A stretch of 64,000 bases of DNA from NCBI RefSeq assembly GCF_045062745.1, contig NZ_JBJGED010000007.1:62001-126000 (forward strand), given 5' to 3'. The position numbers were made by a program, and so were the translations under genes. The notes under the pieces were generated by a model. That model was given only the letters and a program-made list of their open reading frames with translations. It was not told the origin of the DNA and searched no databases. This stretch comes from Paenibacillus_AA sp045062745 (GTDB taxonomy: Bacteria; Bacillota; Bacilli; Paenibacillales; NBRC-103111). Numbering within the stretch: position 1 is the stretch's first letter; each line of letters opens with the position of its first letter. Below are positions 34,997-43,685 of this stretch, in pieces.

Positions 34997-36424
34997 ATGG
35001 CAAAGGAAAAGCTTTTACTCACGGATGAACAGATGGCAGAATTTATTACATATGGATTTTTGAAATTGAATACCGATTTTCCTGATGAATTCCATCAATC
35101 TGTTATGCAAAAAATGAACGAGGTCTACAAGTATGAAGGGAATCCTGGTAACAACCTGCTGCCGCGGATTCCGGAAATCGGCCAATTCTTCGAGCACCCT
35201 GTCGTTTCCGGAGCATTGACCAGCATACTGGGGCCTGACTACATCATGAGTGCGCATCGGCACGGCCATCTGACCAAGGCGGGAGCCGGGCAGATCGGAT
35301 GGCATAAAGACAACTATTGGTTAAATGAAAAAATACGGAATCATCATCCATGGTCGGTCATCATCTTTTATTACACGCAGGATGTTACCGAAGATATGGG
35401 CCCTTCGGCGCTCATGCCGGGAACACACAATTATTACAATAGACCCGGGGATGATACGGAAATTACGCTGAAGGTGACCGGGAAAGCCGGGAGCATGGCT
35501 CTTATCGCTTACGATCTCTGGCATACGGCAACCCAGAACCAATCGGACATCGATCGGTATATGCTGAAATTTCAGTTCTTTCGAATGGAAGCGCCCAAAT
35601 CCCCAACCTGGAACAACAAGAGCAGCCGGTTTATTTCCGCCCGCCCTCTTTATCATGTGAATGAGCATCGTCTGATGTGGGAGCATGAATGGAATTGGTT
35701 ATCAGGAAACGCGAATGGTGGCATGACCGAGAAAAGTGTTCAGACGGAAACTGCGGAGCAGGAGAATGAGCGAATCAGCCAGTTAGCCATGGCGCTGAAG
35801 GATGAAAAGGAGAAGGTATCGCTGAACGCCGCCTATGAATTGGCCGCGATCGGAAGCCGTGCGATTCCTGCCCTGATGGAAGCCGTACATTCCCCGGTGC
35901 ATTCGGTTGCTTGCAATGCCGCTCACGGCTTGATCGTGATAGGAGAAAAGTCTGTCCCCGCAATCATTGATGCGTTGAAAGCCGAAACCGAGAATGAGCA
36001 GACCCGCGGCTACCTTGCTTTCGCATTGGGAGAACTAGGTGAAGCCGCCAGCGAAGCGGTTCCGGCACTAATCGAGCACTTGCAGGACAAAACGACCTTC
36101 GTAAGGCAGCATGCTGCAGAAGCATTAGGCATAATCCGGCGTCCGGCTTCCCTGGTTGTTCCGGCTTTGTGTCAAGTTCTCTTGAACGATCCGGATAACT
36201 TCACTCGATATACCGCTGCACTCGCTCTGGCAAGAGTCGGGAAGGAAGCGGCCGCAGCCGTGCCATCGCTTGAGCAAGCGTTGTCCGATCCGTATCGCTA
36301 TGTGCCTGCCCTAGCTACCGAAGCACTGGCAAGAATTAGAACGGAAGAAGCTTTGGATGTCTTGCTGTCCTTCCTGAAAAAGGCTCGTTGGTGCCCGGAA
36401 ACGACAAGTAAAAGCACATTCTAG
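34997..36424 (+). CDS. PhyH-type dioxygenase fused to HEAT repeats
   Basis: A 475-residue fusion. Residues 1-225 look like a phytanoyl-CoA dioxygenase/PhyH iron-2-oxoglutarate enzyme: the H-x-D iron motif is GWHKDNYW, the distal His LWHTATQ, with an Arg in DIDRYMLKF that could bind 2-oxoglutarate. Residues 255-465 are about six HEAT-like repeats (AIPALMEAV, AVPALIEHL, VVPALCQVL, AVPSLEQAL), which usually bind proteins. A hydroxylase combined with a docking scaffold is unusual. The ATG at 34997 follows GGGAGG; an upstream in-frame ATG at 34958 lacks a site. It opens the catabolic island, next to the first GntR gene. Confidence 0.83.
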   Translation: MAKEKLLLTDEQMAEFITYGFLKLNTDFPDEFHQSVMQKMNEVYKYEGNPGNNLLPRIPEIGQFFEHPVVSGALTSILGPDYIMSAHRHGHLTKAGAGQIGWHKDNYWLNEKIRNHHPWSVIIFYYTQDVTEDMGPSALMPGTHNYYNRPGDDTEITLKVTGKAGSMALIAYDLWHTATQNQSDIDRYMLKFQFFRMEAPKSPTWNNKSSRFISARPLYHVNEHRLMWEHEWNWLSGNANGGMTEKSVQTETAEQENERISQLAMALKDEKEKVSLNAAYELAAIGSRAIPALMEAVHSPVHSVACNAAHGLIVIGEKSVPAIIDALKAETENEQTRGYLAFALGELGEAASEAVPALIEHLQDKTTFVRQHAAEALGIIRRPASLVVPALCQVLLNDPDNFTRYTAALALARVGKEAAAAVPSLEQALSDPYRYVPALATEALARIRTEEALDVLLSFLKKARWCPETTSKSTF

Positions 36425-36458
36425 GCATAGACACACGCTATGCGGCTCGGTACTAATT

Positions 36459-36492
36459 AACCATCAGGCGAAATTTCCTGATGGTTGTTTTT
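36459..36492 (+). terminator. Intrinsic terminator
   Basis: AACCATCAGG pairs with CCTGATGGTT, followed by GTTTTTG. Separates the dioxygenase from the GntR gene. Confidence 0.85.
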
Positions 36493-36593
36493 GTAAATGT
36501 GTTGCATTGACGGTTCTTAAAATAGTATATAAAATGGTTATATTAAATTAAATGTGAATCTTCTTTATTTAATCTATAAAGGGGCAAACGGAA

Positions 36594-37286
36594 ATGGATC
36601 CAGGGCGTAATTCAACGGATAATCAAAGCTTGCGTTCCGACATTGTATCGCTAATTAAGAACAAAATAATCAGCGGCGAATTAAATCCCGGCGATCGTAT
36701 CGTGGAAAGCCAACTGGTCCGAGAACTCGGAATCAGCCAGACTCCGATTCGGGAAGCTATCCATCAATTGGTCGGGGAGCAGGTGGTCGACGTGGTCCCG
36801 AACCGGGGGGCGTTGGTCCGAACGTTAAGCGCAAAGGATGTATTTGAGATCTATTCCTATCGCGCCGTTTTGGAAGGCATGGCCATTCGGTTGGCCGTAC
36901 AGAATGTAACGATCAAAGACATCAAGCATTTGGAACAGTTTTATGGTGAAATGAAAGCCAAATTATCCGATGATTCCGTCGAGCTGTTATCCCAGGATTC
37001 CAGTTACATCCACCACTATATTTATAAGCTTTCGAAGCATTCGATTTTATTGTCGATGTACGAATTCATTTCCTTTAGAATACAGCTGGTGAATCGGATT
37101 CTGCAGAGAAAATATAGCAAAGAGCAGGAAGTAGCCGAACATTTGGAATTAATTGAGGTGCTGAAGAATGGGGATCCCGACGAGGCAGAGAAAGTCATGA
37201 GGGAGCACATTCATCGTTCGTACAGGAATTTTGTTACCATTGGCATGTTCGATCAAAATGAATTGGCGCAAAATCATTGGATCTGA
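36594..37286 (+). CDS. GntR-family regulator with FCD domain (copy 1)
   Basis: A 230-residue FadR/FCD-type regulator. Residues 12-75 are the winged helix (IVSLIKNKIISGELNPGDRI, LGISQTPIREAIHQL); 80-215 are the all-helical FCD ligand domain with DVFEIYSYRAVLEGMAIRLA. The metal-site pattern of the family (Asp/His residues) is partly visible in SSYIHHYIYKLS and REHIHRSYRNF. Its closest relative in the window is the protein at 39677. The ribosome site AAAGGGGC is acceptable. The leader is AT-rich (about 36520-36550) without a clear palindrome. It probably responds to a sugar acid or related catabolite; the adjacent glycosidase, PhyH gene or ABC operon may be its targets. Confidence 0.9.
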   Translation: MDPGRNSTDNQSLRSDIVSLIKNKIISGELNPGDRIVESQLVRELGISQTPIREAIHQLVGEQVVDVVPNRGALVRTLSAKDVFEIYSYRAVLEGMAIRLAVQNVTIKDIKHLEQFYGEMKAKLSDDSVELLSQDSSYIHHYIYKLSKHSILLSMYEFISFRIQLVNRILQRKYSKEQEVAEHLELIEVLKNGDPDEAEKVMREHIHRSYRNFVTIGMFDQNELAQNHWI

Positions 37287-37384
37287 AGCACACGGGAGTA
37301 TGCAAGCAGAGGGAGCGATTGCAGCAGCCGATTCCGGCTCAGGACGACGGAATCGGCTGCTTTTACATGTATAATAAGGCCGAT

Positions 37385-39520
37385 TTACAACGGGGCGGTG
37401 AGCTCCAAGCTTTTTCTATAATCCGGCAATTCGCTGTCCAGCAGGCTGCGGATTTGCCGGATTTTCCATTTCAGATGCTCGGGGTCGGTCATGTAGTCCA
37501 TACTCGGCTCCCATCCGAGGCGAGAATCCGCTTCCGTCAGGGGAATGGCCGCTTTGGCGTTCTCCAGCTCCGCTTGGGCGATTGCCTCAAGCTCGTCTAG
37601 TAGCAGGGCCGCCTGCTTGGGGTCGGCTTCGATGAACAGGCGCTGCTTCAGCTTCCACCATTGCTTGACGTGGATAACGGTTTGAATGCATAGCGCGATG
37701 AATTCGTTCATGCCGAGCATCAGCCTGCCCTCGGCCAGCTTGGCTTCCGGTGTCAGCTTCAACGCCTGCCGCATGCAGTCGTTGCCCTGCCGCCATAGCT
37801 CGAGCATACGGCTGAGGCTGCGGATTTCGACATCGAGGCGTGAAGCGCCGAGAGACTGCCGGGCGCTCTCCAACGGCTGATAGTGCAAATTAATGATCTC
37901 GCTGCCGAACAAGGCGTGCTTCGCTTCCGGTATTTTTACGCCTTTACGGAAGATGAGCGGATAGGACGGACCGATCCGGAACGGACCGTATTGATCTTCG
38001 TTCGTCGGGATATAGTGGCGGATCCCTTCACTCCAATGCTGCCAAGCTTGCAAAACGAGGGGAGCCGCTTCGGCGCTGAAATCTCGTTGTGCAACTGCGG
38101 CGAAAATGTCATCTGCAGGTGCAGGAGTGCTCCAGTAAGCCGCTTTCGTTATATCGTTCAGAAAAGAAGGCCACCACCCGAAATGATGGGTTTCCATCAG
38201 GCCGGACAACCCCCAGTCCTCGCGTGCCTTTAGCAGCGCGGCATGCCTTCTGGCCCACTGGTACGGGACGGGCTCATAGGGAATGACGCCGATATCCCAC
38301 GTCAGGCCGCCGGTGTTGCTCATCGTATACAGCCTGATCCCCCGCTCGTGTGCGGTTTTTGCTTCGCTGGAAAAATACCGGCCCGGCCCCTCGAACGAGA
38401 CGGTATAATCGACGCAAACGTTCGTGACATGGTCGTGTTTGATCTGCTCGAACATCTCGAAGGTAACGAGCAGCGTAATATCGTCCGGTAGAGAACGGAT
38501 CAGGGCAAGGCGAGCCTCCTCCGGCGCCCAGCCCCAGTTGTACGTCCAGAATACGATATCCGCTTGCTCATTATGCTTGCGGATGACTTTCTTGATCAGA
38601 TTCAGCCACTGCGGGAAATCGAAGCAAGGCCACCAGCCCGGGCTGACCTTCGTCTGCGGCTTGTCGGGCGGCCATTCCAGCCGCAGCATCCCCGTCGTGT
38701 TCGGATCTTTGCTCGGAAACTCGCAGGATTCGCCGACGAAAATAACGCCCTTGAGGCGCGGACAAGCGCTGAACAATTTACCGTAAGTACCGTCGTAGTA
38801 TTCTTCGGCATCCGGAGCATCCGGGTGCTTGCGGCTGGTTATGTAGCTGTAGGCATAGACGTCGAGTCCGTGCAGCTCCGCGCGGTCGATCAGGTAATTG
38901 AAATCGAGAAAGCCTTCCGGCGTTTCATTGACATCCTTGACGAATACAAGAATGGCGTCGATGCCCGCATGCGTCAACGAGTTGAGATGAGCGTCGGGGA
39001 AATGGTCGAGTCCCCAGCCGGAATGCGCCATACGCGGAGAGAAGAGAGGCTCGCGCGTAGTATCCTGCAGCCTGACGATCGGCGCTTCCTTCAGGTTCAT
39101 GAGATCTTCGAGAAAATAACTGCCCTGTCCGACCCCTCGGTCGTCAAAGCCGCATACAACGATGCGGTTTCGCTCGGCGAAGATTGTGTAGCTGCGGGGT
39201 TTGGTGAGGTTTAGCCCGATTGAAGGGAGCTGATCTCTTGCGCCAAGCACGATGATTTGCTCCTCAACTGAAGCGGCCATCGCAACGTCTTCGACTCTTC
39301 TGACAGGAACGGAAACGTGCATGCTGACGAGTAAATAATCCTGCAAATCTTTGGCGACATTCAATACCAGCGGATCGGCATCCTTCGCGATTACGATGCG
39401 CCAATCGTCCGTAATCTCCGTTTCATCGGCTGCGCTGCGGACGTTCGGATCGCGGCGATCGGGTTTGTGGACGACCTCCAGCCGTCTGCGGAACTCATAA
39501 TTTTGTTCCTTGCTGGCCAT
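37385..39520 (-). CDS. Cytoplasmic glycoside-hydrolase-like protein (GH20/GH67-type N-terminal domain)
   Basis: A 711-residue protein with no signal peptide. Residues 1-150 resemble the zincin-like domain before GH20/GH67 enzymes (IVLGARDQLPSIGLNL, RSYTIFAERNRIVVCGFDDRG). Residues 160-500 look like a TIM barrel, with possible acid residues in FVGESCEF and TYNWGWAPEEARLAL. The C-terminal 180 residues are helical and Glu/Leu-rich. This fits an alpha-glucuronidase- or hexosaminidase-like enzyme for oligosaccharides imported by the ABC system, but no family is certain. The ATG at 39520 with GGGAGGGAG is preferred over the upstream frame start. The promoter carries the palindrome ATATTATATATAATAT, identical to the one before the transporter operon. 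Confidence 0.7.
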   Translation of the reverse strand: MASKEQNYEFRRRLEVVHKPDRRDPNVRSAADETEITDDWRIVIAKDADPLVLNVAKDLQDYLLVSMHVSVPVRRVEDVAMAASVEEQIIVLGARDQLPSIGLNLTKPRSYTIFAERNRIVVCGFDDRGVGQGSYFLEDLMNLKEAPIVRLQDTTREPLFSPRMAHSGWGLDHFPDAHLNSLTHAGIDAILVFVKDVNETPEGFLDFNYLIDRAELHGLDVYAYSYITSRKHPDAPDAEEYYDGTYGKLFSACPRLKGVIFVGESCEFPSKDPNTTGMLRLEWPPDKPQTKVSPGWWPCFDFPQWLNLIKKVIRKHNEQADIVFWTYNWGWAPEEARLALIRSLPDDITLLVTFEMFEQIKHDHVTNVCVDYTVSFEGPGRYFSSEAKTAHERGIRLYTMSNTGGLTWDIGVIPYEPVPYQWARRHAALLKAREDWGLSGLMETHHFGWWPSFLNDITKAAYWSTPAPADDIFAAVAQRDFSAEAAPLVLQAWQHWSEGIRHYIPTNEDQYGPFRIGPSYPLIFRKGVKIPEAKHALFGSEIINLHYQPLESARQSLGASRLDVEIRSLSRMLELWRQGNDCMRQALKLTPEAKLAEGRLMLGMNEFIALCIQTVIHVKQWWKLKQRLFIEADPKQAALLLDELEAIAQAELENAKAAIPLTEADSRLGWEPSMDYMTDPEHLKWKIRQIRSLLDSELPDYRKSLELTAPL

Positions 39521-39552
39521 AAGAAATGCTCCCTCCCATTGCAACATATAAA

Positions 39553-39568
39553 ATATTATATATAATAT
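39553..39568 (-). promoter_or_regulatory. GntR-type palindromic operator in glycosidase promoter
   Basis: Perfect 16-bp palindrome ATATTATATATAATAT, covering the -10 of TTGTTT-N17-TATATT on the minus strand. Identical to 44716-44731. Confidence 0.6.
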
Positions 39569-39604
39569 ATAACGTGTGGTGAATTTAAACAAGACAAAGT
39601 TTTG

Positions 39605-39651
39605 TTGGTGTGATCATGTCGATCCGCTATAATACATTATATAGATTATAG
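39605..39651 (+). promoter_or_regulatory. Promoter and operator of second GntR gene
   Basis: TTGGTG (39605-39610), 17 bp, TATAAT (39628-39633). CTATAAT (39627-39633) and ATTATAG (39645-39651) are 7-bp inverted arms. TATAATACATTATATA (39628-39643) recurs exactly at 40513-40528. Confidence 0.6.
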
Positions 39652-39676
39652 AAAGTCGAATTGAGAGGAGCTCCTT

Positions 39677-40384
39677 ATGACCAGTATGGACAGCAAGGCA
39701 GTATTTCCACCAAGACAAAGCATCAGCGAGGATTTGATCGTCTATATTAAGCAGCAAATATTGAACGGGCAGCTTAATCCGGGCGACCGAATTGTCGAGA
39801 CCAAGCTGGCAGGCGAGCTCGGCATCAGCCAGACGCCTGTACGGGAAGCCATTCGCCGGCTGCAGGGGGAAGGCATCATCACCGTTGTGCCGAATAAAGG
39901 GCCGATGGTGTGTACACTCGATAAAAAAGACGTTTTTGAAATTTACTCGATTCGCTCCATGCTGGAAGGGCAGGCCATCCGGCTGGCGGTTCTGCGTGCC
40001 TCAGACCGCGATATAGCGGAGTTGGAAACCTTTTACGAGCAAATGAAAGAAAAGCTGGACGATTTTTCCGTGGAATATTTGCTTGACGATTCTTTTCATA
40101 TCCACGAAACGATCATCAAGCTGTCGCAGCACTCCCGGCTCATCTCGACGTATCAATCGATCTCGTTCCAGATCTTGCTGGCAAACCGTTTGCTCGGCAC
40201 CAAAAAAACGAAGCAGACCGAGGTCGAGCAGCATTGGGAGCTGATCGAGGCGCTGAAAAGGAGAGACACGGACTCGGCGGAACAGACGATGCGAAGACAT
40301 ATTTATCGCTCGTATTGCGATTTTGTCGAGCTGAATGGCTTGGATGCGTCGCCGGAGGAGCTGGACGAGAAAACTTGGCTGTGA
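39677..40384 (+). CDS. GntR-family regulator with FCD domain (copy 2)
   Basis: A 235-residue FadR/FCD-type regulator, paralogous to the protein at 36594 (shared LNPGDRIVE, LGISQTPVREAI and DVFEIYSIRSMLEGQAIRLAV). Helix-turn-helix residues 20-85, FCD residues 90-220 with DDSFHIHETIIKLSQHSR and MRRHIYRSY. GAGAGGAG precedes the ATG. It is divergent from the glycosidase gene and directly upstream of the M20-led operon, and palindromes lie before its own gene and before both neighbours, so it is the best candidate for the local repressor. A terminator follows. Confidence 0.9.
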   Translation: MTSMDSKAVFPPRQSISEDLIVYIKQQILNGQLNPGDRIVETKLAGELGISQTPVREAIRRLQGEGIITVVPNKGPMVCTLDKKDVFEIYSIRSMLEGQAIRLAVLRASDRDIAELETFYEQMKEKLDDFSVEYLLDDSFHIHETIIKLSQHSRLISTYQSISFQILLANRLLGTKKTKQTEVEQHWELIEALKRRDTDSAEQTMRRHIYRSYCDFVELNGLDASPEELDEKTWL

Positions 40385-40434
40385 CCAAGCAGGTGTAGGA
40401 CAAATTGAAAGGGTCACTGACCGTAACTTGAAAG

Positions 40435-40481
40435 GCCGATTGTTTTAAGCGCTCGTGCGATAAAGCAATCGGCTATTTTTA
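40435..40481 (+). terminator. Intrinsic terminator after second GntR gene
   Basis: GCCGATTG pairs with CAATCGGC, followed by TATTTTTAG. Confidence 0.8.
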
Positions 40482-40493
40482 GTCATATTCCGA

Positions 40494-40530
40494 TTGACAG
40501 TTTTATATTATATATAATACATTATATACA
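40494..40530 (+). promoter_or_regulatory. Promoter/operator of M20-MBL-aminotransferase-dehydrogenase operon
   Basis: TTGACA (40494-40499), 18 bp, TACATT (40518-40523). The palindrome TATTATATATAATA (40506-40519) lies in the spacer, overlapping TATAATACATTATATA (40513-40528), identical to 39628-39643. Confidence 0.65.
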
Positions 40531-40570
40531 AATAATCGATAGGCTGTTCACTAAGAAGGGAGGGGCGTGA

Positions 40571-41734
40571 ATGTCCGTAGCGAATCGTCTGTCCACCCAT
40601 CCTGCCGTTTCCATCCTCGAGGACTTGATCCGAATTGAAAGCGTTAACCCGCACTTCGACAGCGAGGCGCAAGGGGAAAAAAGGGTTGCCGACTATATCG
40701 AGAAGCGGATGCAGACGGCGGGTATACCGGTAAGAAGGCAGCCGGTATTTTCGGGGCGGGATAACCTCATCATCGAGCTGCGAACGGGGAAATCCGTGCC
40801 GACGCTGCTGTTCGAGTCCCATATGGATACCGTCTCGCTAGGCTCGATGGTCGACCCGCTGAAACCGAAGTACCAGGACGGCAAGCTGTATGGGCGGGGC
40901 GCCTGCGATACGAAAGGGACGCTGGCCGGCATGATTTACACGATCGAGCAGTGCGCTTCGAATCCGGAGCGGCTGAACGCCGACATCCTATTCTGCGCGA
41001 CTGTGGACGAGGAGCATGAATATCACGGGCTGCGTGCGTTTATGGGCTTGGAGATGCCTGTGGACGGTGCCGTCGTCGGTGAGCCGACGGAGATGGGCAT
41101 CGTCATCGCCCATAAGGGCTGCGTCCGATTTACAGTGCAGACGCACGGCAAGGCGGCCCACAGCTCGATGCCCCAGGAAGGGGACAGCGCCGTCTATCAG
41201 ATGATGGAGGTGCTTCGCTTCATCCGCGAGGAGATCGAGCCGGAGCTTGCGCGGCAGCACCACCCGCTATGCGGATCGCCGACGATCGTAGTCGGGACGA
41301 TACTCGGCGGCACCCAAATCAATATCGTGCCGGAAAGCTGCACGGTAGAGATCGATCGGCGGATTATTCCCGGCGAGCGGCCGGACGAGGTGCTGGCCGA
41401 CTTTACGGCCAGGCTGGAGACGTATGCGAAGGGGAGGGGCATCCGCATGACGGTCTCGGAGCTGCTCCTCGACTGGGCGCTCGATACGCCGGCGAATGCC
41501 CCGATCATTCCGTATGCTCGCAAGGCGGCACAAGCGCTGGGCATCGAGGACGAACCGGTCGGCGTGCCGTATTCGAGCGATGCTAGCAAGCTGCAGCGCA
41601 AGGGAATCCCGACGATCGTGTTCGGACCGGGCTCCATCGCGCAAGCGCATTCGCGCGAGGAATGGGTGCCGGTTCACGAAGTGGAACTGGCGGCGGAGTT
41701 TTATTTGCAGCTGGCAACTTTGTTCGGCAAGTAA
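40571..41734 (+). CDS. M20-family metallohydrolase (ArgE/DapE-like)
   Basis: A 387-residue M20 peptidase/deacylase. Metal ligands are visible in LLFESHMDTVS (His), GRGACDTKGTLAGM (Asp) and TVDEEHEYHG (catalytic and ligand Glu). A lid dimerisation domain starts at VIAHKGCVRFTVQTHGKAAHSS. Family members hydrolyse N-acyl amino acids or dipeptide-like amides. In this operon it could deacylate or cleave an amide in the catabolic substrate; the exact one is unknown. GGGAGGGG precedes the ATG. First gene of an operon with MBL-fold, aminotransferase and dehydrogenase genes, under the palindromic operator. Confidence 0.9.
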   Translation: MSVANRLSTHPAVSILEDLIRIESVNPHFDSEAQGEKRVADYIEKRMQTAGIPVRRQPVFSGRDNLIIELRTGKSVPTLLFESHMDTVSLGSMVDPLKPKYQDGKLYGRGACDTKGTLAGMIYTIEQCASNPERLNADILFCATVDEEHEYHGLRAFMGLEMPVDGAVVGEPTEMGIVIAHKGCVRFTVQTHGKAAHSSMPQEGDSAVYQMMEVLRFIREEIEPELARQHHPLCGSPTIVVGTILGGTQINIVPESCTVEIDRRIIPGERPDEVLADFTARLETYAKGRGIRMTVSELLLDWALDTPANAPIIPYARKAAQALGIEDEPVGVPYSSDASKLQRKGIPTIVFGPGSIAQAHSREEWVPVHEVELAAEFYLQLATLFGK

Positions 41735-41754
41735 TGGGGAATGGAGACGATATT

Positions 41755-42492
41755 ATGCGGATATCGGAGCGCATCTACTTGGTAGGCAGCGGCAAACACG
41801 GTAATCTCATGACCCATCCGATGGATTGCAACGTCTATTTGCTGGACGGAGGAAGCGAGCTGGCGCTGATCGATGCCGGAAGCGGGATCGAGCCGGAGCG
41901 AATCGTCGCGAGTATCGAACGGAGCGGGTTCGCCATATCGAAGGTGAACAAGCTGCTGCTGACTCACATCCATGGGGACCATGGTGCCGGCGCGTACTAT
42001 TTTCACAGCCGCTACGGCCTTGAGGTGATGGCTGCGGCGGAAGCGGCTCCTTGGCTGGAGCGAGGCGATATGGACAAGACGAGCTTGAATGCGGCGAAGC
42101 ATGCAGGCGTTTATGCTGAGGATTTTGACTATCCGGCCTGTCCCGTCTCAGTCGGTATTCGTGAGGGAGACCGGATTAAGGTCGGCGACTTGGAGCTCGG
42201 GGTGGTGGAAACGCCGGGCCACTGCCGCGGTCATGTGAGTTATTTGCTCGATCATAACGGAACCCGGTCCCTATTTGCGGGAGATGTCGTCTTTGCCGGC
42301 GGTAAAGTCGTGATTCAAAATATTTGGGATTGCTTCATCCAGGAATACGCGGAGAGTATCGCCAAGCTGAATGCTCTGCATATCGACAGCCTGTTTGCCG
42401 GGCATGGCCCGTTTCTGTTGACGGAGGCTTGGAAGCATGTCGGGATGGCGCACGGTTGCTTTCAAAGGCTCGAAATTCCACCGAATCTTTGA
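41755..42492 (+). CDS. Metallo-beta-lactamase-fold hydrolase
   Basis: A 245-residue MBL-fold protein with two-metal ligands HxHxDH in THIHGDHGAG, His in TPGHCRGHVS, Asp in LFAGDVVFAGG and a last His in FAGHGPF. The pattern fits lactonase/thiolesterase-like hydrolases, not RNA-processing enzymes. Reading frames open upstream within the M20 gene; AATGGAG lies 8 nt before ATG 41755, so that is the start. A lactone or thioester intermediate would fit the catabolic cluster (inference). Confidence 0.88.
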   Translation: MRISERIYLVGSGKHGNLMTHPMDCNVYLLDGGSELALIDAGSGIEPERIVASIERSGFAISKVNKLLLTHIHGDHGAGAYYFHSRYGLEVMAAAEAAPWLERGDMDKTSLNAAKHAGVYAEDFDYPACPVSVGIREGDRIKVGDLELGVVETPGHCRGHVSYLLDHNGTRSLFAGDVVFAGGKVVIQNIWDCFIQEYAESIAKLNALHIDSLFAGHGPFLLTEAWKHVGMAHGCFQRLEIPPNL

Positions 42493-42521
42493 GCTATTTT
42501 ATATAGGGAGGGGAGGACCGA

Positions 42522-43655
42522 ATGGCGGAAGCACTTCTGAATAAATCGTCTTTTATCGGACTGGACGAATACACGTGGCTGTACGGCGGCGCGGAAACGC
42601 CTCCTCATACGGCGTGCGTCGAGGCGATCAACGCCTATATGCGCAATCGCGGCAAAGGTCCGGAGGGTAGAGAGCTGCATGCGGAGACGGAACAGTCCTG
42701 CCGGCGCAATATTGCGAAGCTGATGAACGGCCGGGAACAGGACATCGCGCTTATGTCCAACGCATCGGAGTGCATCATGTCGATCGTGCATGCGCTCGAC
42801 TTGCAGGCTGGCGACAATGTCGTCATCAATACGCTGGAATATCCTTCCGGTGTCATTCCTTGGCTGATGCTGCGGCAACGAGGCGTCGAAGTGCGGCTCG
42901 TCGACCATTACGACTGGCAAATCTCTGCCGAACAAATGATGGGGAAGGTCGACGCCCGCACGAAGCTGGTGATGGCCAGCCATTCGAGCTATTTGTCAGG
43001 CACAAGAATCGACAGCAAAGCACTCTACGATCAGGTCAGACAGACGGACGCGCTGCTTCTCCTCGACGTGACCCAATCGCTGGGCGTCGTATCCGTCGAT
43101 ATGAACGATGCCGATTTCGTCGTTTGCAGCTCGTACAAGTGGCTGCTCTCCGTCCATGGGATCGGCATTCTCGGGGTAAATCCCGCGAGGACGCAGTCGA
43201 TGGTCCCGAGGTCGGTTGGCTGGAGAAGCGTGAAGGATATTTTTAACGACCGTCGCTTTGAAGCTTTCGAGTTTTTGGACGACGCCCGTAAATGGGAGCT
43301 CGGCTACCCCAGTTACCCTAGCATTTATGCGATGAATGCTTCAACCGGCATTTTGCTGGAAACCGGAATTGATGCCATCGAGAGGTACGTCTTGGAGCTT
43401 GGAGGACACTTGATCAACCATTTGTCTTCTCTTGGCTTCGAGGTGATGACGCCGGCCAAGCCGGCATCGCGTGCCGGCAACATTGCTGTCTCTTTCCCGC
43501 AGGGTGGGGAGCTGGCCGATCTACTGCGCAAGCAGGATGTCCTCGTCTGGGGAGGGGACGGCCGATTACGCGCTTCCATTCACGCTTACAACGACATGGC
43601 GGATATCGAGAAATTGGTCGGCTTGCTGCCCGAGGCAGCTGCCGCATTGAAGTAA
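42522..43655 (+). CDS. Class V aminotransferase/cysteine-desulfurase-like PLP enzyme
   Basis: A 377-residue PLP enzyme of fold type I. The Schiff-base lysine is in CSSYKWLLS (Lys206); the phosphate-binding and Asp segments are NASECIMSIVHAL and LLLLDVTQSLGV. The family includes cysteine desulfurases, kynureninases and aminotransferases of sugars and amino acids. No conserved catalytic Cys loop typical of NifS was noted, so transamination or a beta-elimination-type role on an amino sugar or amino acid is more likely. GGGAGGGGAGG precedes the ATG. Confidence 0.85.
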   Translation: MAEALLNKSSFIGLDEYTWLYGGAETPPHTACVEAINAYMRNRGKGPEGRELHAETEQSCRRNIAKLMNGREQDIALMSNASECIMSIVHALDLQAGDNVVINTLEYPSGVIPWLMLRQRGVEVRLVDHYDWQISAEQMMGKVDARTKLVMASHSSYLSGTRIDSKALYDQVRQTDALLLLDVTQSLGVVSVDMNDADFVVCSSYKWLLSVHGIGILGVNPARTQSMVPRSVGWRSVKDIFNDRRFEAFEFLDDARKWELGYPSYPSIYAMNASTGILLETGIDAIERYVLELGGHLINHLSSLGFEVMTPAKPASRAGNIAVSFPQGGELADLLRKQDVLVWGGDGRLRASIHAYNDMADIEKLVGLLPEAAAALK

Positions 43656-43685
43656 TGGACTCATACAGAAAAGGCGGTAGATGGT

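Noticed and set aside
36520..36550. AT-rich leader of first GntR gene as a further GntR operator
   Set aside because: AGTATATAAAATGGTTATATT is only loosely symmetric and does not contain the conserved 14-16-mer.
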